Origin: Trichomonas vaginalis G3
Lineage: Eukaryota; Parabasalia; Trichomonadida; Trichomonadidae
Length of the DNA stretch: 64,000 nucleotides
Assembly (NCBI RefSeq): GCF_026262505.1
Contig: NC_067204.1
Location: 16,904,165-16,968,164, forward strand
Direction of reading: 5' to 3'
Part shown: positions 53,456 through 61,835 of the stretch, in pieces
Numbering within the stretch: the stretch's first letter is position 1
Layout: each line of letters begins with the position of its first letter
Translations under genes and position numbers: made by a program
The notes under the pieces: model-generated
Databases searched by the model: none
Seen by the model: only the letters and a program-made list of their open reading frames with translations
Told to the model about the DNA's origin: nothing

Positions 53456-55707
53456 TCAATTCTTTTTCTCTGTAGATGTGGAACGTTTGCTTTTCGATCT
53501 CTTTCGATGAACTTGAAAATATAAGTTATTATCGCTGAGAATCCTTTCCGAAATAGGAGCTTTACGTTTAGGAGGATTGTCGGATGAATTTTGTTTTTTA
53601 TTGTTTGATTTTGTTGTTATGGAAGATTTTTTTTATTTTTTTCAGAATTTTGCTTGCTATTAACTGAAACTTGTTTTGACGGCCCAACAATAGCATTTGT
53701 AGTAGGAAGAATTCCCAATAACGAGCGCATTTTCGATAATTGTTTTTCAATATGATCAAGAAGGTCCAGCTTATGTTCTAGATTACTAGACATTTGATTT
53801 GTAGAAGGATGGTTTTGATTTTCTGGTTCTAAATCTGTAGAGTCTGCAATATTTGAATTTTCGGAGCGAATTGGAGCATCTGAACCTTGATTTGTATCGG
53901 CTTGCTCAAAATTAGTTTGAATTGGAGTGGATGAATTAAAATCTGGATGATTTAATGTTTCATTAAATAATGCCATAATTTTTTCTCTTTTTTCATTAAT
54001 AAACTTAGTGATCATTGTATCTTTATCTGTTAGATCGATCGATTTGAGTATATCTGCATCATGAACTGGAATATTTTCGAACAATGAACTCGATTCTATG
54101 GAACCATATGGAGAAATCTCGTTCTGAGCCAAAGAAAGATCACTTACGTTGTATTGTTTGATAGAAAAAATTGTTTTCTCAAGTTCTTTTTGAAAGCAGT
54201 CAAGAATATAATTTTTGTAGCTATCAGTGATAACGGTTTTTATATGGCGCTCGATCTTCTGGTTATTTTTGATGGCGTTATATTTATCTAATTGGATTTG
54301 AGATATCTTCTTAATAGCTTCATAAATGTTTGGATGTTTTAACGAAGAAAATTCTGAATGCATACTCTCGAGGCAATCATTAGTGAATATTGCAGTTGCA
54401 TTATTATATTGAGATATTAAATTGTAGTGCGGCAACCAAACTTTGTTGAAATAATCAATATAATCTTTGATCGAATCAACTTTATTTTGATTAATTATAT
54501 GCATTGTAAGTACAAATTCTTCATGAGACATGAATGGAGTAATAGAATATAGCTTAAATAAAGAATTTTGTAAAGTATTGAAATTTTTTGTATAAAGTGC
54601 TACAAGTTTCCTGTGTAAAGCTTGTTTGAAATGAAATAGGCATCCAATTATACGGACTTTAGGGAAAATTTGTTGAAGTGCCTCTATCATTCCCTTTTCA
54701 AAATCACAATGAATTTGAATTAGCTTTGAAAATTGAATACCCTTGACAGTAAAAATATATTCAAATGCCTTCTTATAAGATTCAAATGTGCGGTTTTTCA
54801 TGAATATAAATAAAAGTGGTAGATATTGATTTGTTGAAGGTTCACAAATCATAATTGTTAGCATCTGTCCTTTTTGAAAATGTTTTGGTGTAATTTTAAA
54901 AGTTCCATCGCAAAATAAATCTGTGGCTTCTTTTGCAAATTGAATTGCCTTCTCAAAACCAAAAAACATCGTCTCACAATTTGCTTGAAAATCATGGCCA
55001 ATGAAAAACTGCTCGCCATTTATTAAACAAAAATTAGCAATTTCATCGTCTGTAATTTTTTCTCCAACAGAAAATTTTCTGGACTTATTATAAACTTCCC
55101 TGACCAATGAATCTTTAATTAATGGGTTTTCATCAGTACCAACAGCAAGTTCTGTCATAAATTTTTTAATCTGCTGAAAAGTGCCGTTGTCTTCAGAAAA
55201 TTTTGCCATTGCCTTATTGTATATTTCTGTCAGAGTCATTGATTTATGAAGATCATTTTTTTCATTTTGTAACTTTTTAAATTGTCTGCATTCGGGTATA
55301 TGTTCCTTTTGTAAATCTTCGGAAACTGAACTGTTCTCAATTTTAACTAAATAACGTGCTTGACAAGAATGATCGATGCAACGGTAGTAACGTTCAATAT
55401 TATTTGAATTAATAATATTTGTATGATCATGCGAATAAAGCATATCTTTGCGAACAATTGTATCAGGATATTTTCCAGTAACTGCGGGAATATTTTTAAC
55501 TGCAATATAACTAAAATATCTTCTGACAGCTTTAGATTCATTTTCGGCGTATTTAATATTAAAATATTGAAGAACTTGTTTGATTATATTCGTTTTTTCA
55601 TCTCTCGATGTTGATTTTTGGTATTTATCAGATTGTTCCCTGATAAATATTTTATTTTCGTCTGTAAAGTTTGCTCTTTTTTGATTAAATATAGATGATT
55701 TTCCCAT
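53456..55707 (-). pseudogene. MULE transposase, C-terminal tail out of frame
   Basis: ATG 55707 encodes 696 residues to 53617. Residues about 105-142 form a FLYWCH/GCM1-like zinc finger (YYRCIDHSCQARYLV, then HIPEC). The transposase core has Asp 267 (FCDGTFKIT), Asp 335 (HCDFEKGM), the GCLFHFKQAL block (355-364) and Glu 447 (NDCLESMHS), so the DDE triad is complete. After the stop at 53617 another frame continues to 53456 with a basic nuclear-signal-like tail (PPKRKAP, HRKRSKSKRS); the shift lies at an A-rich run near 53630. The core may therefore be functional even though the tail is lost. Confidence 0.9.
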
Positions 55708-55761
55708 TAAAAAATGAAATGATGCAAAATTTACGAAAACCGTTCGAAAATTGAATCAAAA

Positions 55762-56157
55762 ATGAAAAGTAATACTTAAATGAGAATTCTTTGAGATATT
55801 GGTCTTAGATTGAATGTAGCGTCATTCTTATATAGAATATATATTCATATCATCGGAAATATGATAAAAAGCATATAATAAATGTCAAAAAAGTGAACAA
55901 ATAAGCAAAGATATTTTTTAAAAAACAATGAAAAGTAATACTTAAATGAGGAATTCTTTGAGATATTGGTCTTAGATTGAATGTAGCGTCATTCTTATAT
56001 AGAATATATATTCATATCATCGGAAATATGATAAAAAGCATATAATAAATGTCAAAAAAGTGAACAAATAAGCAAAGATATTTTTTAAAAAACAATGAAA
56101 AGTAATACTTAAATGAGGAATTCTTTGAGATATTGGTCTTAGATTGAATGTAGCGTC
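55762..56157. repeat. tandem repeat of 165-168 bp, about 2.4 units
   Basis: Units begin ATGAAAAGTAATACTTAAAT at 55762, 55927 and 56095 and are nearly identical. The array fills the space between the divergent starts of the transposase (55707) and the second MULE gene (56208), so it contains or multiplies their shared upstream region. Confidence 0.9.
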
Positions 56158-56207
56158 ACAAATTTCACAAATATAATTTACTATACAATTTTATTCATTT
56201 TTTTAAA

Positions 56208-57314
56208 ATGGCTGACGACAGTCTGTATCAACTAACTCAACTAGTCAAGCATAATGATTATTCTTCGGATTCATTAAATCAACTTTATCAATGCATAAGT
56301 ACAATGACAGAAAGATCAATTGGATGCTTGAATTGGGATAAATTTTTCAAAAAAATCACAGTGACTGATGAAGTTCTTTTACATTTTTTAGCATCCGTTT
56401 TAAACATTGAAAAGATATCAGAATGTTTCAAGGATTCTATTTTTTATCACAATATTAATCTTGAAAAATTCAGTAATTTAACTGAAACAGAACAACAAAC
56501 AATTTTAAATTCCTACAAAGCGGATAAATTTACATATTACATAATGTGCTCACAAATTGTAAAATCAAACTGGAACAATTTATCCCAAACTTTAGTTAAT
56601 ATTGCAAATCAATATTTGCCATTTTTAGATGAAGAAAAGCAAATATATATATTTACTGAAATAACTGGCAATTATCAAAATTTTGAAATTTCAGTTGCAA
56701 ACTTGTTACTTTTTTATGAAAACAATGAAGAAAAATTAAGCAACTGTTTTAATTTAACATTGTTCCAGCAAATTTATTCCAAAAATGGAATCGAGCAAAT
56801 GATATTTTTTGCTGCAAATACAATTTGTTGCAATAACACTTCTATCAATTTTTACAATCTCCTTGAAATTGAAGAAATGAATCCATTTGATTTTTTTTAT
56901 TTCTCAATTCAATATAAAGAGATATTAAATTGCGATGATTTTCCAAAAGTTACAGAAGTAATCACAGGTTTAATCTCAGCTTCAAATATTAATGCTATTA
57001 TGCGAATTTGCCAAAAAATTTTGGATAAAATTACATTTTATAAATGTAATTATTGCCATATTACCTCAATATGGAATTTTATCACAAATGCAGCAATAAT
57101 TCTTCCTGATGAAGATTTATTAATCAAATTATTAAAATTCATAGAAAAAACAGAAAAAGCAACAGATGAATTATTCGAACCGGAGAATGATTTGGGTTTC
57201 TATGAATATTTAAATTCGATTTTCTCAGATATTACATCTGCGAGAAATAAGCAATTTCTCTTGGAATTTCTAAATACCCATGAAGATGACTTCACTTATG
57301 ATCAAACATTGTGA
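56208..57314 (+). CDS. second MULE gene: all-helical protein of unknown function
   Basis: ATG 56208 has TCATTTTTTTAAA just upstream, a good Initiator match. The 368-residue product is acidic and helical throughout, with short repeats of LLxF/LLKF-type helices (FLDEEKQIYIFTEITG, LLIKLLKFIEKTEKATDE) that suggest an armadillo/HEAT-like solenoid. No catalytic motif. The gene is intact and lies entirely inside the MULE, divergent from the transposase. It could be an accessory protein of the element (compare second genes of Mutator elements) or a captured host gene; sequence alone does not decide. Confidence 0.75.
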   Translation: MADDSLYQLTQLVKHNDYSSDSLNQLYQCISTMTERSIGCLNWDKFFKKITVTDEVLLHFLASVLNIEKISECFKDSIFYHNINLEKFSNLTETEQQTILNSYKADKFTYYIMCSQIVKSNWNNLSQTLVNIANQYLPFLDEEKQIYIFTEITGNYQNFEISVANLLLFYENNEEKLSNCFNLTLFQQIYSKNGIEQMIFFAANTICCNNTSINFYNLLEIEEMNPFDFFYFSIQYKEILNCDDFPKVTEVITGLISASNINAIMRICQKILDKITFYKCNYCHITSIWNFITNAAIILPDEDLLIKLLKFIEKTEKATDELFEPENDLGFYEYLNSIFSDITSARNKQFLLEFLNTHEDDFTYDQTL

Positions 57315-58089
57315 GGTCATTTTTGATCAACAAATTAATTGAAATTCCGATCAAAAAAAATTCACAAATTGGATCAAAAAAATCGAATCTCAAGTTAAAA
57401 ATAAAAAATTTCTACATTTTTATCAAATTTAGATTTTTTTTTCAAATCATGCGAATTGATTGAATAATTGCATATTTTATACCATGCATCTAGAAGTATG
57501 TGTAATATTTTTGCTTTCATCAAGAAATTGTCGAATTTGATCTTAATTTTTTTTGAAAAATATACTTTTAGAAAAAGAAATAGTGATTGAATAGCTGCCC
57601 ATGCTGTAAAAGGGTTATTTTTACAAGTAAAAAAATTGTTATTTTTCGAGCAAGTCGAGACTTTTTTACCATCTTATTTTTGAAAAATTTACGAAAAATT
57701 ATATCTGAAAAAACGCTTCATTTTGATATCTTACAATGATAAAATACCAATGTTGCTGGGATATAATAGCTACACCTGGACATCTACTACATTAATGCGT
57801 ATGACAGGTAAAGTTGATTTCAAAAGTATAGCCTGGAAAGATTACAATAAATCAACGATAATTCAAAAAAATTTCTTATAAGTTAACATAATAAAAATTT
57901 AATTTTTATATTGCTTGTATTATACTTAAGTATATAATATATTTAAATCTTAGAATGAAAATTCGGGACGCCCTAGCTATTCAATTTTCCCTTAGGACGC
58001 CCATAAACCTTTCAAAAATGTGATGTAAATATCACAATTTTGAGAAATTTACACTAGGACGCCTTAGGACGCCAACCCCCTTTTTTACC
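57315..58089. other. non-coding right end of the MULE
   Basis: No ORF. The last 130 bp contain inverted GGACGCC repeats and end in the terminal repeat (right end CCAACCCCCTTTTTTACC). Confidence 0.6.
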
Positions 58090-58478
58090 AAGTTCGTGTA
58101 GTTCTTGACGACAAACCGTTGACAAAGAAACGTTTAAGGTTAAGTCGAAACTATTATATCGTAGACTCTACGCAAGGTAATGGATATCTTATAAAAGCTA
58201 CTGACGACTCTATTGCGTTTTACCCTCGACATAAATTAGTTGAAAGTAGTAATGGCAAACTTGCTGAAACCATTGACGAAGCAAAGCGAGGAGTGGTTAT
58301 TGAAATACTTGGCTATAACATAAACGATGACACTTATAAAGTAAGATATGAAGGAGGCGTTGAAGATGTTATACCATCTAAGAACTTGAGAGAGTCAAAG
58401 TCAACACATCTGGGACCATTAGAGCGGGAGTACTGGAAAGACAAAAATAAGCCAGAAAGAATAAGAAAATTCTTCTAA
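58090..58478 (+). pseudogene. Maverick integrase, 3' part after MULE
   Basis: Directly after the duplicated AAGTTCGTG the frame reads VRVVLDDKPLTKKRLRLSRN and on to RIRKFF at 58478. It contains an SH3-like/chromo-type beta barrel (TYKVRYEGGVEDVIPSKNL) that in Maverick integrases follows the catalytic core. It is the continuation of the 49989 gene. Confidence 0.85.
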
Positions 58479-58579
58479 ACTTTTTCATTAGATGTAAATC
58501 AGACATGAATAAGAACAGTCATGATATCATTAATGGTACCATTTATTTTTGTCATAAATTTACACCAAAAATATATTTT

Positions 58580-58629
58580 AGGTGAAGAGGTGAGATCTCA
58601 CCCGTTTTCTCACCTGTTTTCTCACCCTC
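58580..58629 (-). promoter_or_regulatory. palindrome module copy with GGTGAGAAAAC repeats
   Basis: On the minus strand: GGTGAGAAAACA, GGTGAGAAAACG, then GGTGAGATCTCACC and CTCTTCACCT. The copy at 61421 is the same sequence on the plus strand over about 55 bp. It lies between the integrase end and the 58749 gene and abuts the hairpin CCGC-TAA-GCGG at 58629-58642 (cassette relative D). Confidence 0.65.
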
Positions 58630-58642
58630 ACCGCTTAGCGGC
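58629..58642 (-). repeat. single-hairpin relative of the cassette, copy D
   Basis: On the minus strand: GCCGC-TAA-GCGGT then GAGGGTGAG, running directly into the GGTGAG repeats of the palindrome module. It is intergenic. The relation to copies A-C is likely but the second hairpin is absent. Confidence 0.4.
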
Positions 58643-58686
58643 TCAGATTGCTTTAGCTTTCTCGTGAATTTTCATGAATTTCCTTA

Positions 58687-58751
58687 AGATAGAAAAAATA
58701 AAGTTAGTTTTATTTTTATTTATTTTTTTTTTATTTTGTATAAAAGATATG
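58687..58751 (+). promoter_or_regulatory. shared leader, copy 1
   Basis: The stretch AAAGTTAGTTTTATTTTTAT, then ATTTTTTTTTTATTTTGTAT, ending at ATG 58749-58751, is nearly identical to the leaders before 59840 and 60540. The start region here diverges (AAAAGATATG instead of GTAAAGACAGTAATG). Confidence 0.55.
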
Positions 58752-59087
58752 ATTTCAACAATCGGTACAACAACAATTCAAACTACAGCACCAAACTCGT
58801 TAGTTATGAATCCTACGTCAATGTTGATAGAGATGAAAAACTTTATTCCTTCTTCATATACTTTTGAAACAGAAATCCAGAAGATAAAGCAAGAACTTTT
58901 AACAAGTAATTTAGACTGTAGTGCGAAAGATGAAACAAATGAACAGTATCTTTATGACATGCAGGATATTATTGACCATTTGCCTAAACTACCTGAAGTT
59001 CAGCAGCAAAAACTAACTATTCCTGAATTCGACGAAATTGAAGTCAAAGCAACTGACTCAGTAGAAATAAAGAAATTCATACGTTAA
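58749..59087 (+). CDS. Maverick gene, 112 residues, unknown
   Basis: The frame is open from ATG 58674, but the shared leader lies inside that extension, so ATG 58749 (MISTIGTTTIQTTAPNSLVM) is preferred. The product is Thr/Ser-rich at the start, then acidic and helical (FETEIQKIKQELLTSNLDCS). No known motif. An internal NPTSML stretch is duplicated at the DNA level in the 61514 ORF. Probably a DNA-side (replication region) accessory gene given its neighbours. Confidence 0.6.
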   Translation: MISTIGTTTIQTTAPNSLVMNPTSMLIEMKNFIPSSYTFETEIQKIKQELLTSNLDCSAKDETNEQYLYDMQDIIDHLPKLPEVQQQKLTIPEFDEIEVKATDSVEIKKFIR

Positions 59088-59129
59088 GTAAATTATGAAT
59101 TTCTTGGTTTTCATTGCAACCATAAAGTT

Positions 59130-59435
59130 ATGGACAAAGATTGCGACATGGTTTATAAAAATATTTCTGACATATATAAATCGGTGGAGTTTAAGACATA
59201 CGACAACTTTGTTTCATTAGTTGCTGAATGTGTTTGGGAAATAAGAGATAAAGATAGAAGAGACAAAGTATGGAACGAACAAATAAGACCCGCTATGTTT
59301 GAGATGAAGAGAGCAATTGACGCTTTAGTTGTTTTAGCTGGTAATGTTTCAATGTGTAACGCAAAAACGATGCCGCAATGTTCAAAATGTAAAGCAGCAA
59401 TAAGAAAATATAACTACTCAGTCAAAGAGATATAA
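59130..59435 (+). CDS. Maverick protein with CxxC motif, possibly first half of a longer gene
   Basis: ATG 59130 (TCATTG 19 nt upstream) encodes 101 residues: a helical start (YKNISDIYKSVEFKTYDNFV), then CNAKTMPQCSKCKAAIRKYN with three Cys. It ends at TAA 59433-59435. The next ORF begins one codon later in the same frame, so the pair may be one gene with a single nonsense codon or two tightly packed genes. Confidence 0.6.
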   Translation: MDKDCDMVYKNISDIYKSVEFKTYDNFVSLVAECVWEIRDKDRRDKVWNEQIRPAMFEMKRAIDALVVLAGNVSMCNAKTMPQCSKCKAAIRKYNYSVKEI

Positions 59436-59438
59436 AGA

Positions 59439-59687
59439 ATGCGAAACGACTATGCAGACTTAAAGAAAGAAGCAGAAAAGCCAGCAGAAGATAAAATGGA
59501 TATGTTGACATTTCTTAATAAAAACTATCCAACAGCAGAAGATTTCCTTCTGTCTGACGTCAAGAAGAAATATAAAGAGACTTTCGGCACGATTAAAACA
59601 TTCGATGTACTAAAAGAAGAAATTGAAGCTACGAAATTGTTTAGGATTTCAAATATACATCGTACAATTCATGTAAAACGCTTGTGA
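59439..59687 (+). CDS. Maverick protein, 82 residues, same frame as 59130
   Basis: ATG 59439 encodes KKEAEKPAEDKMDMLTFLNK and ends FRISNIHRTIHVKRL, which resembles a small winged-helix end. Only AGA separates it from the preceding TAA. See the 59130 entry for the two readings. Confidence 0.55.
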   Translation: MRNDYADLKKEAEKPAEDKMDMLTFLNKNYPTAEDFLLSDVKKKYKETFGTIKTFDVLKEEIEATKLFRISNIHRTIHVKRL

Positions 59688-59692
59688 AAAAT

Positions 59693-59730
59693 TAGGTGAA
59701 AAAAAGGTGAGATCTCACCTCTTCACCTAA
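59693..59730 (+). promoter_or_regulatory. palindrome module copy
   Basis: TAGGTGAAAAAAAGGTGAG continues through GATCTCACC to TCTTCACCTAAAA. It lies between the 59439 gene and the leader of 59840. Confidence 0.6.
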
Positions 59731-59775
59731 AAATTATTTTTATTGAATTCAGCACAAAAATAATGAATTTTATTA

Positions 59776-59842
59776 GTTAGAAAAATAACGCTAATTTTAT
59801 TTTTATTTATTTTTTTTTATTTTGTATGTAAAGACAGTAATG
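59776..59842 (+). promoter_or_regulatory. shared leader, copy 2
   Basis: TTTTATTTTTATTTATTTTT and TTTTGTATGTAAAGACAG precede TAATG at the start of the 59840 gene. Identical to copy 3 over the last 40 nt except for T-run length. Confidence 0.6.
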
Positions 59843-60451
59843 ACAAACATTGAGTTTGAAACAGTTAGAAAGATAGACAATGACACCAAAGTGGTTAGAA
59901 TAGGTGATTTAAACGTAAGATACTCAAAGAAATACAACAAATATTCTTTGTCAGACATTATATCTCCATCTGGAAAGAAAACAAACGACTGGGTTAGAAA
60001 TGCTTCAACTCAGAAAATTTTGACAAGAAATCCTGAGCTTATGATATCAGTAGCATTTCATGGAACAAGAGCATATCTTATAGACAAAAGTCTTATACCA
60101 ATAGTTTTGTTATGGTTAGACCCAGTTGTTGGATATAACTTCATAACATATGGTTCATTCGATACGGAACGTTGCAGTGAAGGCTTACTTTATATCGTTC
60201 AGAAACCGAAGGACTTCAACACAAAAAGATATAAGATAGGAAGGACATATAATATAACTCAAAGATATGACAGTACAGTCAATAGAGTCAAGGTTGTGTT
60301 TGTTAATGATATGAGAGCTGCTGAAACAGAACTGCTTGAAGTTTTTGAGAAAATGTATGGTGCTCCCACGAAAGGTAAAGAAACGTTTGAAGTAGATGAG
60401 ATAGATAAAGCTATAAAATTATTTGACGAAGTTGCTGAAAAATACATGTAA
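59840..60451 (+). CDS. KilA-N plus T5orf172 (GIY-YIG-like) protein
   Basis: The start is ATG 59840 just after the shared leader (the frame is open from 59822 without ATG), giving 203 residues. Residues about 25-100 resemble a KilA-N DNA-binding domain (YSLSDIISPSGKKTNDWVRN, VAFHGTRAYLIDKSLIPIVL). Residues about 110-203 resemble T5orf172: LLYIVQKPKDFNTKRYKIGR, AAETELLEVFEKMYG and KETFEV. This pair of domains is common in large DNA viruses and phages. A role in DNA binding or cleavage is inference. Confidence 0.75.
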   Translation: MTNIEFETVRKIDNDTKVVRIGDLNVRYSKKYNKYSLSDIISPSGKKTNDWVRNASTQKILTRNPELMISVAFHGTRAYLIDKSLIPIVLLWLDPVVGYNFITYGSFDTERCSEGLLYIVQKPKDFNTKRYKIGRTYNITQRYDSTVNRVKVVFVNDMRAAETELLEVFEKMYGAPTKGKETFEVDEIDKAIKLFDEVAEKYM

Positions 60452-60482
60452 AGCGTTTATTTTTGGTCTTTTGTGAAAGTCA

Positions 60483-60542
60483 GAAAATAAAGTTAGTTTT
60501 ATTTTTATTTATTTTTTTATTTTGTATGTAAAGACAGTAATG
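60483..60542 (+). promoter_or_regulatory. shared leader, copy 3
   Basis: AGAAAATAAAGTTAGTTTTA, TTTTTATTTATTTTTTTATT, then TTGTATGTAAAGACAGTAATG at the start of the 60540 gene. The closest relative is copy 2. Confidence 0.6.
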
Positions 60543-61367
60543 TCAACATCAGAGAACACAACAACTGCTATCGTTCATGAAGCCATAAATGAAGAATACG
60601 AGTACATACAGTATAACAAACAGTTACGTCTCATTCGTTCAGTCAAAGATGACATGTACCAAATGCAAAGTATAATGAATGCTCTTCGTTCTACAAAGCA
60701 AGCATATCATTGGTTTGAAAACCAACAGACAAAAGAACTTTTAGAAGAATTTCCTCATATGATTGCTTCCCTCGGAAAACCGAGAGAAGAGATTCCGTAT
60801 GAAAATCGCAAGAATTTGGCTCCTGGTTTGAAAGGTTATTATGTTCATAGACTTTTAGTAAACGCTGTAGCAATATGGGCTTCACCTCGTTATGCTTGTT
60901 ATATTTTCATGATGTTAGATGAACTATATAAAGCAGAACGTGGAGAGATGGAAAAGAAACTTCAAGCAAAAGATGAAGTCATTGAATCCAAAGACAAAAG
61001 CATACAGAAAAGAATACCGCGTTCAGTACCAAAAGGAAAGGAAAAGAGTTATAAGTATATGATTTATACTGAAGAGTTGGAAAATGAAGAAGATAAAGAT
61101 ATGGTTATGTTACATTTAGTCAGAAGAAACAACAAGAGCTTTTATGACTTAGCTAAGATATATAAATCTGACAGAAACTGGTTCTATCGTGAAAACTTAC
61201 CGATTTCAATGACACCGAATGAACAAATAAAGGAAATTGTCAAAAATACTCTTCCTCAAACACACTATGACATCAAAGGTTGCACAATACTTACATTCAA
61301 AGAAGACTTAACATTACTGAAGGAAAAAATAACAGAATATTTCGATAACTTCAAAGAGGAAGAATGA
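60540..61367 (+). CDS. KilA-N domain protein with coiled coil and viral-type C-terminal domain
   Basis: ATG 60540 follows the shared leader; 275 residues. Residues about 40-125 are KilA-N-like (AYHWFENQQTKELLEEF, APGLKGYYVHRLLVNAVAIW, ASPRYACYIFMMLDEL). A short coiled coil follows (KKLQAKDEVIESKDKSIQKR). The remainder (YKYMIYTEELENEEDKDMVM, LVRRNNKSFYDLAKIYKSDR) resembles the C-terminal domain found after KilA-N/MSV199 in large DNA viruses. Probably a DNA-binding regulator of the element. Intact. Confidence 0.8.
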   Translation: MSTSENTTTAIVHEAINEEYEYIQYNKQLRLIRSVKDDMYQMQSIMNALRSTKQAYHWFENQQTKELLEEFPHMIASLGKPREEIPYENRKNLAPGLKGYYVHRLLVNAVAIWASPRYACYIFMMLDELYKAERGEMEKKLQAKDEVIESKDKSIQKRIPRSVPKGKEKSYKYMIYTEELENEEDKDMVMLHLVRRNNKSFYDLAKIYKSDRNWFYRENLPISMTPNEQIKEIVKNTLPQTHYDIKGCTILTFKEDLTLLKEKITEYFDNFKEEE

Positions 61368-61420
61368 AGTCACGACAACATTAATGATGAAGTCACGACA
61401 ACATTAACGAAGAGAGAATG

Positions 61421-61485
61421 AGGTGAGAAAACAGGTGAGAAAACGGGTGAGATCTCACCTCTTCACCTAAAATATATTTTTGTGC
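61421..61485 (+). promoter_or_regulatory. palindrome module copy, longest form
   Basis: GGTGAGAAAACA, GGTGAGAAAACG, then GGTGAGATCTCACC, TCTTCACCTAAAATATATTT and TTGTGCTATATTT. It is 54 bp after the end of the KilA-N gene. It is the same sequence as 58580-58629 in inverted orientation. Confidence 0.65.
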
Positions 61486-61513
61486 TATATTTACACTCAT
61501 TTACGAAGAAGTC

Positions 61514-61675
61514 ATGAATCCTACGTCAATTATGTTCGACACTGATAACATTAACGATAACATTAACGATAACATTAACGATAACATTAACGATAACATA
61601 AACGATAACATAAATGCTCCATGTCAATTATGTTCGACACTGATAACATTAACGATAACATTAACGATAACATAA
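61514..61675 (+). CDS. possible 53-residue ORF spanning a minisatellite
   Basis: ATG 61514 encodes MNPTSIMFDT followed by repeats of DNIN, then a frame-changed second half (LITLTITLT). The start copies the NPTSML-coding region of the 58749 gene. Whether it is translated is doubtful. Confidence 0.2.
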   Translation: MNPTSIMFDTDNINDNINDNINDNINDNINDNINAPCQLCSTLITLTITLTIT

Positions 61676-61710
61676 ACGATAACATAAACGATAACATAAA
61701 CGATAACATT
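61543..61710 (+). repeat. GATAACATTAAC/GATAACATAAAC 12-bp minisatellite in a 98-bp duplication
   Basis: About six units at 61543-61610 and six at 61641-61710, each block preceded by GTCAATTATGTTCGACACT, so the whole block is duplicated with a period of 98 bp. The T-to-A variant (ATAAAC) sits at the end of both blocks. Confidence 0.9.
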
Positions 61711-61835
61711 CATTTTTGCATTAATCCTGCTGTGTTGTCAAAATGTCATGTTGTCATCATTTTTAAAAGAAGTTAATTAACCTGGTGACATGGTGACGTA
61801 GTGACACCATCAGTTATTCAAAAATATATTTTTGC

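Larger units (their letters stand above)
50700..58089. mobile_element. Mutator-like element (MULE), 7390 bp, inside integrase
   Basis: AAGTTCGTG at 50691-50699 is repeated at 58090-58098, an exact 9-bp target duplication typical of MULEs. The inner ends share GGGTTGGCGTCCTAAGGCGT in inverted orientation, with extra GGCGTCCT units (50785, 50814 and mirrored near 57970-58065). It carries a MULE transposase on the minus strand and a second gene on the plus strand. About 2.7 kb at the left has no gene. Both ends and duplication are clean, so the insertion is recent relative to Maverick decay. Confidence 0.95.
61368..61835. other. repeat-rich spacer between convergent Maverick genes
   Basis: It contains two copies of GATGAAGTCACGACAACATT (61365-61408), a palindrome module (61421-61485), the GATAACATTAAC minisatellite (61543-61710) and a TGGTGACATGGTGACGTAGTGACACC-like patch made of GTGAC repeats near 61783-61806. 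Apart from the small 61514 ORF no gene is seen. Confidence 0.6.

Noticed and set aside
59825-59840. GTATGT in the shared leader as a 5' splice site
   Set aside because: The following AG is only about 14 nt away and the trichomonad 3' intron signal (ACTAACACACAG type) is absent.
55762-61710. CRISPR array
   Set aside because: The repeats are contiguous tandem units without spacers and the context is eukaryotic transposon DNA.
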